Source of the DNA: Billgrantia endophytica
Lineage (GTDB): Bacteria > Pseudomonadota > Gammaproteobacteria > Pseudomonadales > Halomonadaceae
Assembly: GCF_002879615.1 (NCBI RefSeq)
Contig: NZ_PNRF01000007.1
Location: 215,473-279,472 of the forward strand
Length of the DNA stretch: 64,000 nucleotides
Direction: 5' to 3'
The notes beneath the pieces are model-generated. The model worked only from the letters and a program-made list of their open reading frames with translations. It did not search any database and was not told the DNA's origin. Positions 7,777 through 17,690 of this stretch are shown here, in pieces. Positions within the stretch are counted from its first letter, which is position 1. Every line of letters starts with the position of its first letter. Position numbers and translations under genes: made by a program.

Positions 7777-9072
7777 TCAATAGCCCATCATGCGCGGCAG
7801 CCAGGTGGCCAGCCCCGGAATGGTGATGAGCAACAGGATGCTGCCCAGTATCGGCAGCAGGAATGGCAGGACGGCCATCACCACCTGGCCGAATCTTAAC
7901 CGGGTGATGCCCACCATCAGGAACAGCACCGTACCGAAGGGCGGCGTGATGACCCCCACGGACAGGGTGATGACCATGACGAGACCGAAATGGATCGGGT
8001 CCAGCCCCGCCGCCAGAGCGGCCGGCACCACGATGGGCGTGAAGATCAGGATGCTTTCGAGCACCGACATGAAGCATCCGATCAGCAGGAAGAAGAACGC
8101 GAAGCCGACCAGCAGCATGATGGTGGAAAGCTCCATGGCCACCACCTGCCCAGCCAGCGCCTGGGGAATGCCGATGCGCACCAGGATCCAGCCGTAGAAG
8201 CTCGATACGGCAATGATCAGCAGAATCGCCGCGCTGAACATGAGTGTGCGGCGGAAGGATTCATACAGAGCGCGAAGCGTCAGGTCACGATAGACCACCA
8301 TGCCCAGTATCACCGCATACATCGAGGCAACGGCCCCCGCTTCGGTAGGCGTGAAGAACCCGGACCAGATACCACCCACGATGATCACCGGCATCATCAG
8401 CGGAAGAATCGCCCGCTTGCCGGTACGTAGGACTTCCCTGGGATCGAAAGGCGTCGGCGCAGGCATGGCGACCCGCTTGCCCGCTCCCAGCACAACCGTC
8501 ATTCCCATCAGCAGCAGCGCCATCAGCAGGCCGGGCACCACCCCCGCCATGAACAGCGCCCCGATACTCACATTAGCCAGCCAGCCGTACACCACCAAGG
8601 CGATGGAGGGTGGCAGGATGGGGCCGATGACACTCGACGCGGCCGTGATGCCAGCCGAGTAGCCGAGGTCATAGCCCCGCTCTTTCATCGCCTTGATCTC
8701 GATGGTGCCGAGCCCCGCCGCATCGGCCACCGCGGTACCCGACATGGTGGCGAAGATGGAACTCGCCACCACATTGGCGTGCCCCAAGCCGCCCTTGGTG
8801 AACCCCACCAGGGCCGTGGCGAAATCAAAGATACGCACAGTGGTGGAACCCGTGTTCATGATATTGGCGGCAAGGATGAACAGCGGGATCGCCAACAGGG
8901 TGAAGTTGTTCAGCGTCTGCACCATGCGCAGCGACAGGAGCTCCACCGGCAGGCCTCCTGCACCGGTGACGGCCAGGGCGATGAAAGAGGTGATACCGAT
9001 GGCCACCACCACCGGCAGACCGATGATCATGAGCACCAGCAGGCCGCCGACAAAAATGAGAAGTTCCTGCAT
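7777..9072 (-). CDS. dctM: TRAP transporter large permease, DctM family
   Basis: The large membrane subunit of a tripartite ATP-independent periplasmic transporter, which drives solute import with the sodium gradient. The 431-residue product is normal length and is built of repeated hydrophobic helices with the DctM landmarks: IPLFILAANIM near residue 63, ATMSGTAVADAAGLGTI near 108, GPILPPSI near 148, FTPTEAGAVASMY near 245 and GVITPPFGTVLFL near 373. Its ATG (9072-9070) overlaps the stop of dctQ (ATGA arrangement), so the two are translationally coupled. Confidence 0.95.
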   Translation of the reverse strand: MQELLIFVGGLLVLMIIGLPVVVAIGITSFIALAVTGAGGLPVELLSLRMVQTLNNFTLLAIPLFILAANIMNTGSTTVRIFDFATALVGFTKGGLGHANVVASSIFATMSGTAVADAAGLGTIEIKAMKERGYDLGYSAGITAASSVIGPILPPSIALVVYGWLANVSIGALFMAGVVPGLLMALLLMGMTVVLGAGKRVAMPAPTPFDPREVLRTGKRAILPLMMPVIIVGGIWSGFFTPTEAGAVASMYAVILGMVVYRDLTLRALYESFRRTLMFSAAILLIIAVSSFYGWILVRIGIPQALAGQVVAMELSTIMLLVGFAFFFLLIGCFMSVLESILIFTPIVVPAALAAGLDPIHFGLVMVITLSVGVITPPFGTVLFLMVGITRLRFGQVVMAVLPFLLPILGSILLLITIPGLATWLPRMMGY

Positions 9073-9614
9073 CAGCGGGGCTCCTCGCCAGAAGTATCGA
9101 CCGGCTGCCAGCTCACTGGCCCGCGGAGGGCCTGCCAGGAGGCGAGCAGCGCCATGCCGGCAAAGCCGAGAAAGATGCCGTAATAGAGATAGCTGAAGCT
9201 GATACCCAGCGACACGGTACGGTTGTTGGCGCTCATGTCCGACATGATCCAGGCGCCCCAGGCCGCCAGGATGAAGAAGCCGGCCGACAGCAGCGCCACG
9301 AGACGATATTGGAGATGGAGCGCCAGCGCCCCCATGCGGTGACTGAAGAGATCCACCAGCAAATGTTCGCCCCGCACCCAGGCGGAAAGCGAGCCGAAGC
9401 CCACGGCGTAGATGGCCAATATGGAAGCGACCTCCTCTGACCAGGGCATGCCGAACTGGAGGAGGCCGCGAGCCAGCACGGCCGAGACGATAAGCACCAG
9501 AATGCCGGCAAGCAGCAGGACACCCGCAGCGTCACATACCCGCGTGATGCCCCTCAGCAGAAAATAGGCCAGCCGGTCGGCTCCGCCGACAGGCGGCAAT
9601 GCGGAAAGGCTCAA
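9072..9614 (-). CDS. dctQ: TRAP transporter small permease, DctQ family
   Basis: The small membrane subunit, 180 residues, with four predicted membrane helices. The family motif is visible as RGLLQFGMPWSEEVASILAIY followed by GSLSAWVRGEHLLVDL. The start is TTG at 9614-9612, chosen because a perfect GGAGGT sits seven bases upstream and no ATG or GTG is available nearby. A hairpin with a following T-run lies immediately upstream, between dctP and dctQ, and would lower membrane-subunit expression relative to the binding protein. Confidence 0.9.
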   Translation of the reverse strand: MSLSALPPVGGADRLAYFLLRGITRVCDAAGVLLLAGILVLIVSAVLARGLLQFGMPWSEEVASILAIYAVGFGSLSAWVRGEHLLVDLFSHRMGALALHLQYRLVALLSAGFFILAAWGAWIMSDMSANNRTVSLGISFSYLYYGIFLGFAGMALLASWQALRGPVSWQPVDTSGEEPR

Positions 9615-9635
9615 GTGTGTTACCTCCAGATAAAA

Positions 9636-9673
9636 CCCGCCAGCGGCGTCCCCAAGCGAGCGCCGCTAGCGGG
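9636..9673 (-). terminator. Attenuating terminator between dctP and dctQ
   Basis: On the minus strand CCCGCTAGCGGCG (9673-9661) pairs with CGCCGCTGGCGGG (9648-9636) through 13 base pairs including one U-G wobble, with a 12-base loop. TTTTA follows directly, then the dctQ ribosome site. This fits an intra-operonic partial terminator that sets a high DctP to DctQM ratio. Confidence 0.7.
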
Positions 9674-9692
9674 TATCACGAGCTTCGCTCGC

Positions 9693-10673
9693 TCAGTTGC
9701 CGTCACGCCCGCCCATGGCATCTTCCATCACGCCATCGGCCATCTCGGCCATGATGCGCTCGATGGCGGGCATGGCCGCATCACGGAAAGCGTCGATGTC
9801 CGGCTCGATGATGGTCATGCCGTTGGCTTCGAGCTGCTCGAGATAGTACTCGTCGAGCTCACGCTCCACCTCTGAGCCATGCTGTCGCGCCACGTCGATG
9901 GCCTCGGCGATCAATGCCTGGTCGTCGGCATCCAGGCCATCCCACCAGCGCGAACTGGCCACCCAGTTCCACGGAAACTGAACGTGGCTGGTCAGGATGA
10001 TGTGGTCCTGCACTTCCCACAGCCGGCGGGTATAGGGCGACGACAGCGAGTTTTCGTGACCATGGACCTGACGCGTCTGCATGGCCAGATAGATTTCCGG
10101 TGCCGGCACATTGACTACCTGAGCACCGATCTCTTCCCACACCTCGAGCCATACCGGCAGCGAGGGCAGGCGCATGCGAAAGCCCTGCAGGTCATCGGGC
10201 GTATGGATGGCCTTGTCGGCGGTCATGTGGCGAGGGCCGCGGTGCTGGGTACCGAAGTACTTGATGCCCCCTTTCTCTTCGGCGCTTTCCACCAGCCTCC
10301 GACCGGATTCGCTTTCCATGAAGCCGTCGACCTCGTCCCAGGTGGCGAACACGAAGGGCACGGTGATGGCGTCATATTCCGGCGCGTACTGCTGACGCCA
10401 GTTACCGCCGGTAATGGAGAGCTGCGTCTGCCCCAGGTTGAGCAGCTCCAGAACGGCGTTCTCGCCGCCGAGGGAACCGGCCAGGAACGGTCGCACATTG
10501 AAACGCCCCGGCGCCTGTTCTTCCAGATATTCGGCGAAGCGTTCGACAGCGGCGCTCTCCGAACCGCCTTCGCTCATGGTGTTGTTGACTTGAATCTCGA
10601 TGGTGCTGGCAGCCGCCAAGGGCCCGGTCAACATGCCCAGTGCCGCCAGCGTGGCAAGCAATGACTTTCGCAT
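9693..10673 (-). CDS. dctP: TRAP transporter periplasmic solute-binding protein, DctP family
   Basis: The 326-residue extracytoplasmic binding protein delivers substrate to DctQM. A signal peptide is clear (MRKS, a hydrophobic stretch, cleavage near AAA-ST at about residue 22). The substrate-carboxylate Arg lies in GFRMRLPSLP near residue 165, followed by the NVPAPEIYLAMQTRQVHGHENS ligand loop, an unusual Gly-His-Glu version of the common DGQE motif. The start chosen is the ATG at 10673 with GCAGGAGAG upstream, not the in-frame ATG five codons earlier. Substrate is not deducible. Confidence 0.92.
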   Translation of the reverse strand: MRKSLLATLAALGMLTGPLAAASTIEIQVNNTMSEGGSESAAVERFAEYLEEQAPGRFNVRPFLAGSLGGENAVLELLNLGQTQLSITGGNWRQQYAPEYDAITVPFVFATWDEVDGFMESESGRRLVESAEEKGGIKYFGTQHRGPRHMTADKAIHTPDDLQGFRMRLPSLPVWLEVWEEIGAQVVNVPAPEIYLAMQTRQVHGHENSLSSPYTRRLWEVQDHIILTSHVQFPWNWVASSRWWDGLDADDQALIAEAIDVARQHGSEVERELDEYYLEQLEANGMTIIEPDIDAFRDAAMPAIERIMAEMADGVMEDAMGGRDGN

Positions 10674-10852
10674 CGTGCTCTCCTGCAATTATCGTTATTG
10701 GCTGGTCGTCGTATGCTGATCTTGAAACAAGCCCCCGTCTCACTCAAATCGGTTTTGATGAAGGTAGGCTTCGTCAATCACGATGACCAAAGTTAGCCAG
10801 CATGATGCCTCGCCTGACATCCCGGCAGCCATGCAACACGACTAAAGGCTAA

Positions 10853-12606
<1,754 letters not shown>

Positions 12607-12779
12607 AAGCTGGAGTCCTCAGGCAGAACAGGGGAAGGGGGAACCGCGTGACACGTCGGCTCTGACGCGATCTTACGACATGTCTTCGCCAGAGACGAAT
12701 CCTGACTTCCTCTTTGCTGAATTGTTGCCATCCATCAAGTCACGCATCCTGATCCTAACCCGCGCAAGGAGAGCCCACC

Positions 12780-13985
12780 ATGACGACCCCGAATGACCGG
12801 CATCTGCCGTTGTCTGGCCTCAAGGTTCTGGAACTCGGGCAACTGATTGCCGGCCCTTTCGCCACCAAGCTGCTGGGTGAATTCGGCGCTGACGTCGTCA
12901 AGATCGAGCCGCCCGGAGCCGGCGATCCACTTCGCAAATGGCGAATGATCGAAGATGGCACTTCCCTCTGGTGGCATGTCCAGACCCGCAACAAGCGCTC
13001 GCTCTCGCTGGACCTGCGCAGTGAAGAGGGACAGTCACTCGTACGCCGGCTCGTCAGCGAAGCCGATGTGCTGGTCGAGAACTTCCGTCCCGGCACTCTC
13101 GAAGGATGGGGGCTGGGCTGGGATGAACTCTCGACCCTGAACCCGGCATTGATCATGGTACGTGTCTCGGGCTACGGCCAGACCGGCCCCTACCGCGACA
13201 AGCCCGGCTTCGGCGTGATCGGCGAGGCCATGGGTGGCCTGCGCTACCTGACCGGCCATCCCGGCGAGCCTTCCGTGCGCGTGGGAGTCAGCATCGGCGA
13301 CTCGCTATCGGCGCTCTACGCGGTCATCGGCACCCTGCTTGCCCTGCAGGAACGAGCCCGGAGCGGCATGGGCCAGGTCGTCGACGTGGCCCTCTACGAG
13401 TCCGTCTTCGCCATGATGGAGAGCCTGTTGCCCGAATACGATGCCAGCGGTGACATCCGCGAACCCAGCGGCAGCGCCCTGCCCGGCATCACCCCTTCCA
13501 ACGCCTACCGATGCCGGGACGGCGATTACGTACTGATTGCCGGCAATGGCGACAGTATCTTCAAGCGCTTGATGGATGTGATCGGGCGCAACGACCTGGC
13601 CGAGGACCCGGCCCTGGCCCATAACGACGGCAGAAGCCGACAGGCCGAGTCGATCGATGGTGCCATCGAGGCCTGGACACGGGAGCACCCCCGGTCGGAC
13701 ATCATCGAGAAACTGGAGGCTGCCAGGGTACCCGTCGGCTATCCCTACACCGCCGCCGACATCGCCTCCGACCCCCACTACCTGGCCCGGGAGATGATCC
13801 AGACCATCACTCGCCCCAACGGCAAGTCGTTGAAGGTTCCCGGCGTCCTGCCACGGCTCAGCGCCACTCCCGGTCGGCTGGGCAACGGCGGCCCCGCCCT
13901 GGGGCAGCACACCGACGAGGTATTGGACGAGCTGGGTATCGACGACGAGACCCGTAACAAGCTGCGTCAGGCCGGCATCATCTGA
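12780..13985 (+). CDS. CaiB/BaiF (family III) CoA-transferase
   Basis: Family III CoA-transferases move CoA between acyl-CoA and a carboxylic acid. The 401-residue product shows LKVLELGQLIAGPFATKLLGEFGADVVKIEPP near residues 14-45 and RNKRSLSLDLR near 71. VLVENFRPGTLEGWGLG occurs near 97, and the catalytic aspartate is Asp174 in GVSIGDSLSALY. GGGGQH-type loops are not prominent. A ribosome site (AGGAGAG) precedes the ATG. It lies 20 bp before an HMG-CoA lyase homologue, which suggests that it activates a 3-hydroxy-3-methyl dicarboxylate (for example 3-hydroxy-3-methylglutarate or citramalate) from succinyl-CoA or acetyl-CoA. That substrate is inferred from context. Confidence 0.88.
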   Translation: MTTPNDRHLPLSGLKVLELGQLIAGPFATKLLGEFGADVVKIEPPGAGDPLRKWRMIEDGTSLWWHVQTRNKRSLSLDLRSEEGQSLVRRLVSEADVLVENFRPGTLEGWGLGWDELSTLNPALIMVRVSGYGQTGPYRDKPGFGVIGEAMGGLRYLTGHPGEPSVRVGVSIGDSLSALYAVIGTLLALQERARSGMGQVVDVALYESVFAMMESLLPEYDASGDIREPSGSALPGITPSNAYRCRDGDYVLIAGNGDSIFKRLMDVIGRNDLAEDPALAHNDGRSRQAESIDGAIEAWTREHPRSDIIEKLEAARVPVGYPYTAADIASDPHYLAREMIQTITRPNGKSLKVPGVLPRLSATPGRLGNGGPALGQHTDEVLDELGIDDETRNKLRQAGII

Positions 13986-14005
13986 ACACGTCTCGGGAGA
14001 ACGCC

Positions 14006-14920
14006 ATGACACCCCTACAGATCAACGAAGTCGCCCCTCGGGATGGCTTGCAGATCGAAACCGTCTTCGTGCCAACCGCGGACAAGATACGTCTGATCGA
14101 TGCCCTTTCCAGCACCGGACTCGCACGCATCGAGGCGACTTCCTTCACCTCTCCGAAAGCAATTCCCCAGTTGAAGGATGCCGAGGACGTCGTGCGCGGC
14201 ATCCAGCGACGGGAAACGGTTGGCATTACCGTCCTGGTGCCCAACCTGCGCGGCTGCGAACGAGCACTTTCCTGTGAAGTGGATGAGATCAACCTGGTGA
14301 TGTCCGCCAGCGAATCCCATGGGCTGGCCAACCTGCGCATGACCCCCGGCCAGTCCCTGGAACGCTTCGCCGACGTTCTACGGGTAACGGCAAGCAGCAG
14401 CGTGTTCGTCAACGCGTCGCTCTCTACCGCCTTCGGCTGCCCCTTCGAGGGTGACGTGCCTCAGGCACGTGTTCTGGAACTGGTGGAAAGGCTGCTCGAA
14501 ACCGGCGTCGATGGCGTGACGCTGTGTGATACCACGGGCATGGCCAACCCCGCCCAGGTGGGGAAGCTGTGTGACGCCGTACTGGCGCGCTGGCCCGACA
14601 CCCCCCTTACCCTGCACTTTCACAACACGCGTGGCATGGGGCTGGCCAACACACTGGCCGCCTGGCAGGCAGGCATCACCCGCTTCGATGCATCACTGGG
14701 TGGGCTAGGGGGCTGCCCCTATGCACCGGGCGCCACGGGCAACGTCTGCACCGAGGATCTCGTTCACATGTTCGAACAGATGGGGGTCGATACCGGCGTT
14801 GACCTGGACGCCCTGCTGGCCGTTTCAGCCACCCTGCCCCGGTTGGTTGGCCATGACACACCAGGCCAGATCGTCAAGGCCGGCAAGGCAGACCGGCGCT
14901 ATCCGATGCCGAAACGCTAG
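14006..14920 (+). CDS. Hydroxymethylglutaryl-CoA lyase family protein
   Basis: A 304-residue TIM-barrel lyase. NEVAPRDGLQIE at residues 7-18 carries the metal- and substrate-binding Arg-Asp, LHFHNTRGMGLAN near 202 gives the metal histidines, and the family signature SLGGLGGCPYAPGATGN includes catalytic Cys237. HMG-CoA lyase cleaves HMG-CoA to acetyl-CoA and acetoacetate. Close homologues cleave citramalyl-CoA or hydroxy-dimethylglutaryl-CoA. It forms a two-gene operon with the CoA-transferase upstream. No methylcrotonyl-CoA carboxylase genes (leucine pathway) are nearby, so a role outside leucine degradation is likely. Confidence 0.9.
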   Translation: MTPLQINEVAPRDGLQIETVFVPTADKIRLIDALSSTGLARIEATSFTSPKAIPQLKDAEDVVRGIQRRETVGITVLVPNLRGCERALSCEVDEINLVMSASESHGLANLRMTPGQSLERFADVLRVTASSSVFVNASLSTAFGCPFEGDVPQARVLELVERLLETGVDGVTLCDTTGMANPAQVGKLCDAVLARWPDTPLTLHFHNTRGMGLANTLAAWQAGITRFDASLGGLGGCPYAPGATGNVCTEDLVHMFEQMGVDTGVDLDALLAVSATLPRLVGHDTPGQIVKAGKADRRYPMPKR

Positions 14921-14928
14921 GCTTTGGT

Positions 14929-15121
14929 CGAAAAGTCGACGAGCGATGGCCAGACAAGGCAAAAATCGGCGACAAATCAGCAGGAAAGCCGATTTGGACA
15001 GCTCCGCTGCTCGAAGAGCGAGCGACATGGATTCGCGAGTCCAAAGACGGAGTTTACGCGGTGTAAATGAGTACTTTGAGCCGATTTTTAACGCTGTATG
15101 AGCGAGCGCAGACAGTTTTCG
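14929..15121. repeat. Nested-palindrome intergenic repeat, copy B (with insertion)
   Basis: The second copy of the element at 6988-7113. It shares GAGCGATGGCCAGACAAGGC (14941-14960), the inner arms AAAAATCGGC (14961-14970) and GCCGATTTTT (15080-15089), GGAGTTTACG, GTAAATGAGTA and GCGCAGAC. The outer ends are CGAAAA (14929-14934) and TTTTCG (15116-15121), differing from copy A yet still complementary. About 68 bp are inserted between the left inner arm and GGAGTTTACG. That insert contains its own complementary arms TTTGGAC and GTCCAAA. The element fills the gap between the lyase and GntR genes. Confidence 0.85.
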
Positions 15122-15129
15122 TACAGAGC

Positions 15130-15816
15130 CTAGGATACCGTCTCGCCGATACCCTGAACGACATAGTCTCGCGCCACGCCGATGTGATAGTCGATGGCCT
15201 CGCGGCAGCGCTGGGGATCCTTGCTGGCCAAGGCATCGAGCAGTGCCCAGTGGGATGTCGAGATGCTGTCGGGATCGGCATGAGTCTTGCCGATCAGTGC
15301 GATGCATAGGCGCAGCTCATGGGTAATGTCATCGAACGCCTTGAGCAATCGACGGTTGTCGGCGTACGCAATGATCATGCGATGAAAGGTCAGGTCCTCC
15401 TCTATCTTGCGGCTCTCGCTATCGCCGGTGGCCGCCTCGCACATCACTTCGACCTGCTGCCTCAACACCTTCTCCCTGCCCGCATCGAAGCCGTCGACCA
15501 GGCGTGCCATGGCATGCCGCTCCAGGCATAGGCGTAGATCGAAGACATCATTGAGCTCGGCGGCATCCAACGCTCGAACGAAGAAGCCTCTTCGAGGCCT
15601 GGATACCAGCAGCCCCCGGCTCTCGAGCAGCCGCGCCGCTTCACGCACCGGTGCGCGGCTCACCCCCAGGTCGCGTGCCAGCTGCACCTCGGAAAGACGA
15701 TCACCCGGCGCGAAGTGCTGGCTGATGATGGATTGGGTCAGGTAATCAGCCACCTGCTCCACCAGATTGCGCTGCTGGATGATCGTGAAATCACCGTGGG
15801 CTTTGGATGACGTCAT
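15130..15816 (-). CDS. GntR-family transcriptional regulator (FadR/FCD subfamily)
   Basis: A 228-residue regulator. A GntR winged helix-turn-helix spans about residues 12-80 (LVEQVADYLTQSII, LSEVQLARDLGVSRAPVREAARLLESRGLL). The FCD ligand domain follows, with LRLCLERHAM near 95, an FHRMI histidine near 148 and a C-terminal AIDYHIG histidine near 213, all typical of the metal-dependent FCD pocket for small carboxylates. The ATG at 15816 follows GGGGAG. Longer in-frame starts lack a ribosome site. It is divergent from the Dpp-type operon, and two palindromes lie in the shared intergenic region, so it probably controls that operon. Confidence 0.9.
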   Translation of the reverse strand: MTSSKAHGDFTIIQQRNLVEQVADYLTQSIISQHFAPGDRLSEVQLARDLGVSRAPVREAARLLESRGLLVSRPRRGFFVRALDAAELNDVFDLRLCLERHAMARLVDGFDAGREKVLRQQVEVMCEAATGDSESRKIEEDLTFHRMIIAYADNRRLLKAFDDITHELRLCIALIGKTHADPDSISTSHWALLDALASKDPQRCREAIDYHIGVARDYVVQGIGETVS

Positions 15817-15845
15817 GCTGGATAGGCTCCCCATGGGATGTTCGA

Positions 15846-15903
15846 CATACAGTATGACGCAAGCGGCTTCGTTGTCGACCGTCGATCGCCGACTGTCGAC
15901 AGT
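15846..15903. promoter_or_regulatory. Candidate GntR operator palindromes
   Basis: The 194-bp gap between the divergent GntR gene and the ABC operon holds CATACAGTATG (15846-15856, 5-bp arms around one base) and the perfect 12-bp palindrome ACTGTCGACAGT (15892-15903). Either could be the binding site of the adjacent FCD-type regulator. The assignment is by position and symmetry only. Confidence 0.4.
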
Positions 15904-16010
15904 TTTCCCAACCGCTGCTATGGTCAAAGAGGCTGCTTCAAGAATGATCTCGACCATTCTGCCTCGATAATCACAAAGACAGCATCGACAAAACAAGAAG
16001 GAACTCGATA

Positions 16011-17567
16011 ATGATGAAGACACCTTTGGCCACCGCCATTGCCGCACTGGCCTTTACCACTACGTTTGCCATCGCCGATGAGCCCCGGTCCGGCGGCACG
16101 ATCAATACCATCATTCAGCCAGAACCGCCCGGGCTGGTATTGGGCATGGTGCAGAATGACCCCACCCGCAAGGTGGCCGGCAATATCTACGAAGGCCTGA
16201 TGCGCTATACCACCGACCTCGAACCGATACCGCAGCTTGCCGAATCCTGGGACATCAGCGAGGACGGCCTGACCTGGACCTTCCATCTGCGCGAAGGCGT
16301 AGTCTGGCACGATGGCGAACCCTTCACCGCCGAAGACGTGGTGTTCTCCGCCGATGTCTTCCATCGCGAGCTCAATCCCAGTGCCCGCGCCGTCCTGCAA
16401 CATGTCGAAAGCATCGAGGCAACCGACGACCACACCGTGGTCTTCACGCTTGCCGAGCCGTTCGGTCCATTCCTGATCTCGTTCGAGGCCGGCACCTTCA
16501 CCATGGTGCCCAGGCACCTCTATGAAGGCACCGACTTCCGCGACAACGAGCACAACAACCATCCTATCGGTACCGGTCCGTTCAAGTTCAAGAACTGGGA
16601 TCGTGGCACCGTCATCGAACTGGTGCGCAATGACGACTACTACGAGGAGGGCCTGCCCTACCTCGATGGCATCAATTGGCACATCATCCCCGACGGGGCC
16701 TCCCGTGCCGTGGCCTATGAGAACGGCACCGTGGACGTATTGCCCAATGGTACCGTGGAGAACTTCGACATCCCGCGCCTCTCCGCCATGGACAACACGT
16801 GCGTCACTGAAGAGGGCCATGAATATTTCAGTCCCTTCGCCATGCTGTGGATGAACAATCGCGAAGGTCCCACTTCCGACAAGCGCTTCCGCCAGGCAGT
16901 CATGTACGCCATGGACCGCGAGTTCGCGCGGGATGTGCTGTGGAACGAACTGGGCAATGTGCCTCTCTCCGCCTTCGGCTCCAATGCCCGCTTCCAGCAC
17001 GACGGGCTGGAGCCTTACGACCACAATCCCGACCGGGCCCGTGAACTGCTCGACGAGATGGGTTATGACGGCGAGGAAGTCCGCCTGCTGCCGCTGCCCT
17101 ACGGCGAGACCTGGACCCGCTGGGCCGAGGCGGTACAGCAGAACCTGCGCGAGGTGGGCGTCAACGTACGTACCCAGTCCACCGACGTGGGCGGCTGGAA
17201 CCAGCGCCTCTCGGAGTGGGACTACGACCTCGCCTTCACCTTCCTCTATCAGTACGGTGACCCGGCACTCGGCATCACGCGCTCCTACCTTTCGGATAAC
17301 ATCGAGAGAGGCTCACCCTGGAACAACGTCGGGGGCTATGAGAACGAGCGGATCGACGAACTGTTCGACGAGGCCGCCACGGCCTTCCCCGACGAGGAGC
17401 GTGAGGCCCTCTACCACGAGGCCCAGGAAATCCTTCATGAGGACGTTCCGGTGGGCTGGCTGATGGAGCTGGGCTTCCCGACCATCTATCGCTGTGACGT
17501 AAAGGACCTGATCACGTCCGGTGTGGGTGTCAACGACGGGTTCAAGGACGCCTGGCTCGACCGCTGA
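16011..17567 (+). CDS. Peptide/opine-type ABC transporter substrate-binding protein (SBP family 5)
   Basis: A 518-residue DppA/OppA-like periplasmic receptor. The signal peptide ends near FAIA-DEP at about residue 23. Family-5 landmarks follow: GGTINTIIQPEPPGL, NIYEGLMRY near 63, LAESWDISEDGLTWTFHLREGVVWHDGEPFTAEDVVFS across 77-110, and GTGPFKFKNWDRG near 185. Length is normal. An AAGGA site precedes ATGATGAAG, and either ATG could start. It is the first gene of an operon with two permeases, a fused ATPase and a FAD dehydrogenase. Several annotated family members import peptides, opines or nickel, and the ligand here is unknown. Confidence 0.92.
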   Translation: MMKTPLATAIAALAFTTTFAIADEPRSGGTINTIIQPEPPGLVLGMVQNDPTRKVAGNIYEGLMRYTTDLEPIPQLAESWDISEDGLTWTFHLREGVVWHDGEPFTAEDVVFSADVFHRELNPSARAVLQHVESIEATDDHTVVFTLAEPFGPFLISFEAGTFTMVPRHLYEGTDFRDNEHNNHPIGTGPFKFKNWDRGTVIELVRNDDYYEEGLPYLDGINWHIIPDGASRAVAYENGTVDVLPNGTVENFDIPRLSAMDNTCVTEEGHEYFSPFAMLWMNNREGPTSDKRFRQAVMYAMDREFARDVLWNELGNVPLSAFGSNARFQHDGLEPYDHNPDRARELLDEMGYDGEEVRLLPLPYGETWTRWAEAVQQNLREVGVNVRTQSTDVGGWNQRLSEWDYDLAFTFLYQYGDPALGITRSYLSDNIERGSPWNNVGGYENERIDELFDEAATAFPDEEREALYHEAQEILHEDVPVGWLMELGFPTIYRCDVKDLITSGVGVNDGFKDAWLDR

Positions 17568-17690
17568 AGGCCAGCAGCCTGACGGGGGTGGCCCGACCGC
17601 CTCCGTCGTTCACGAAACGCTCGGGCTGGGGCGCGCCACCAGCGGGCTCGTCATCCAATCGCGCTTTCGACAAGATTCAGAGGCTTCCGC

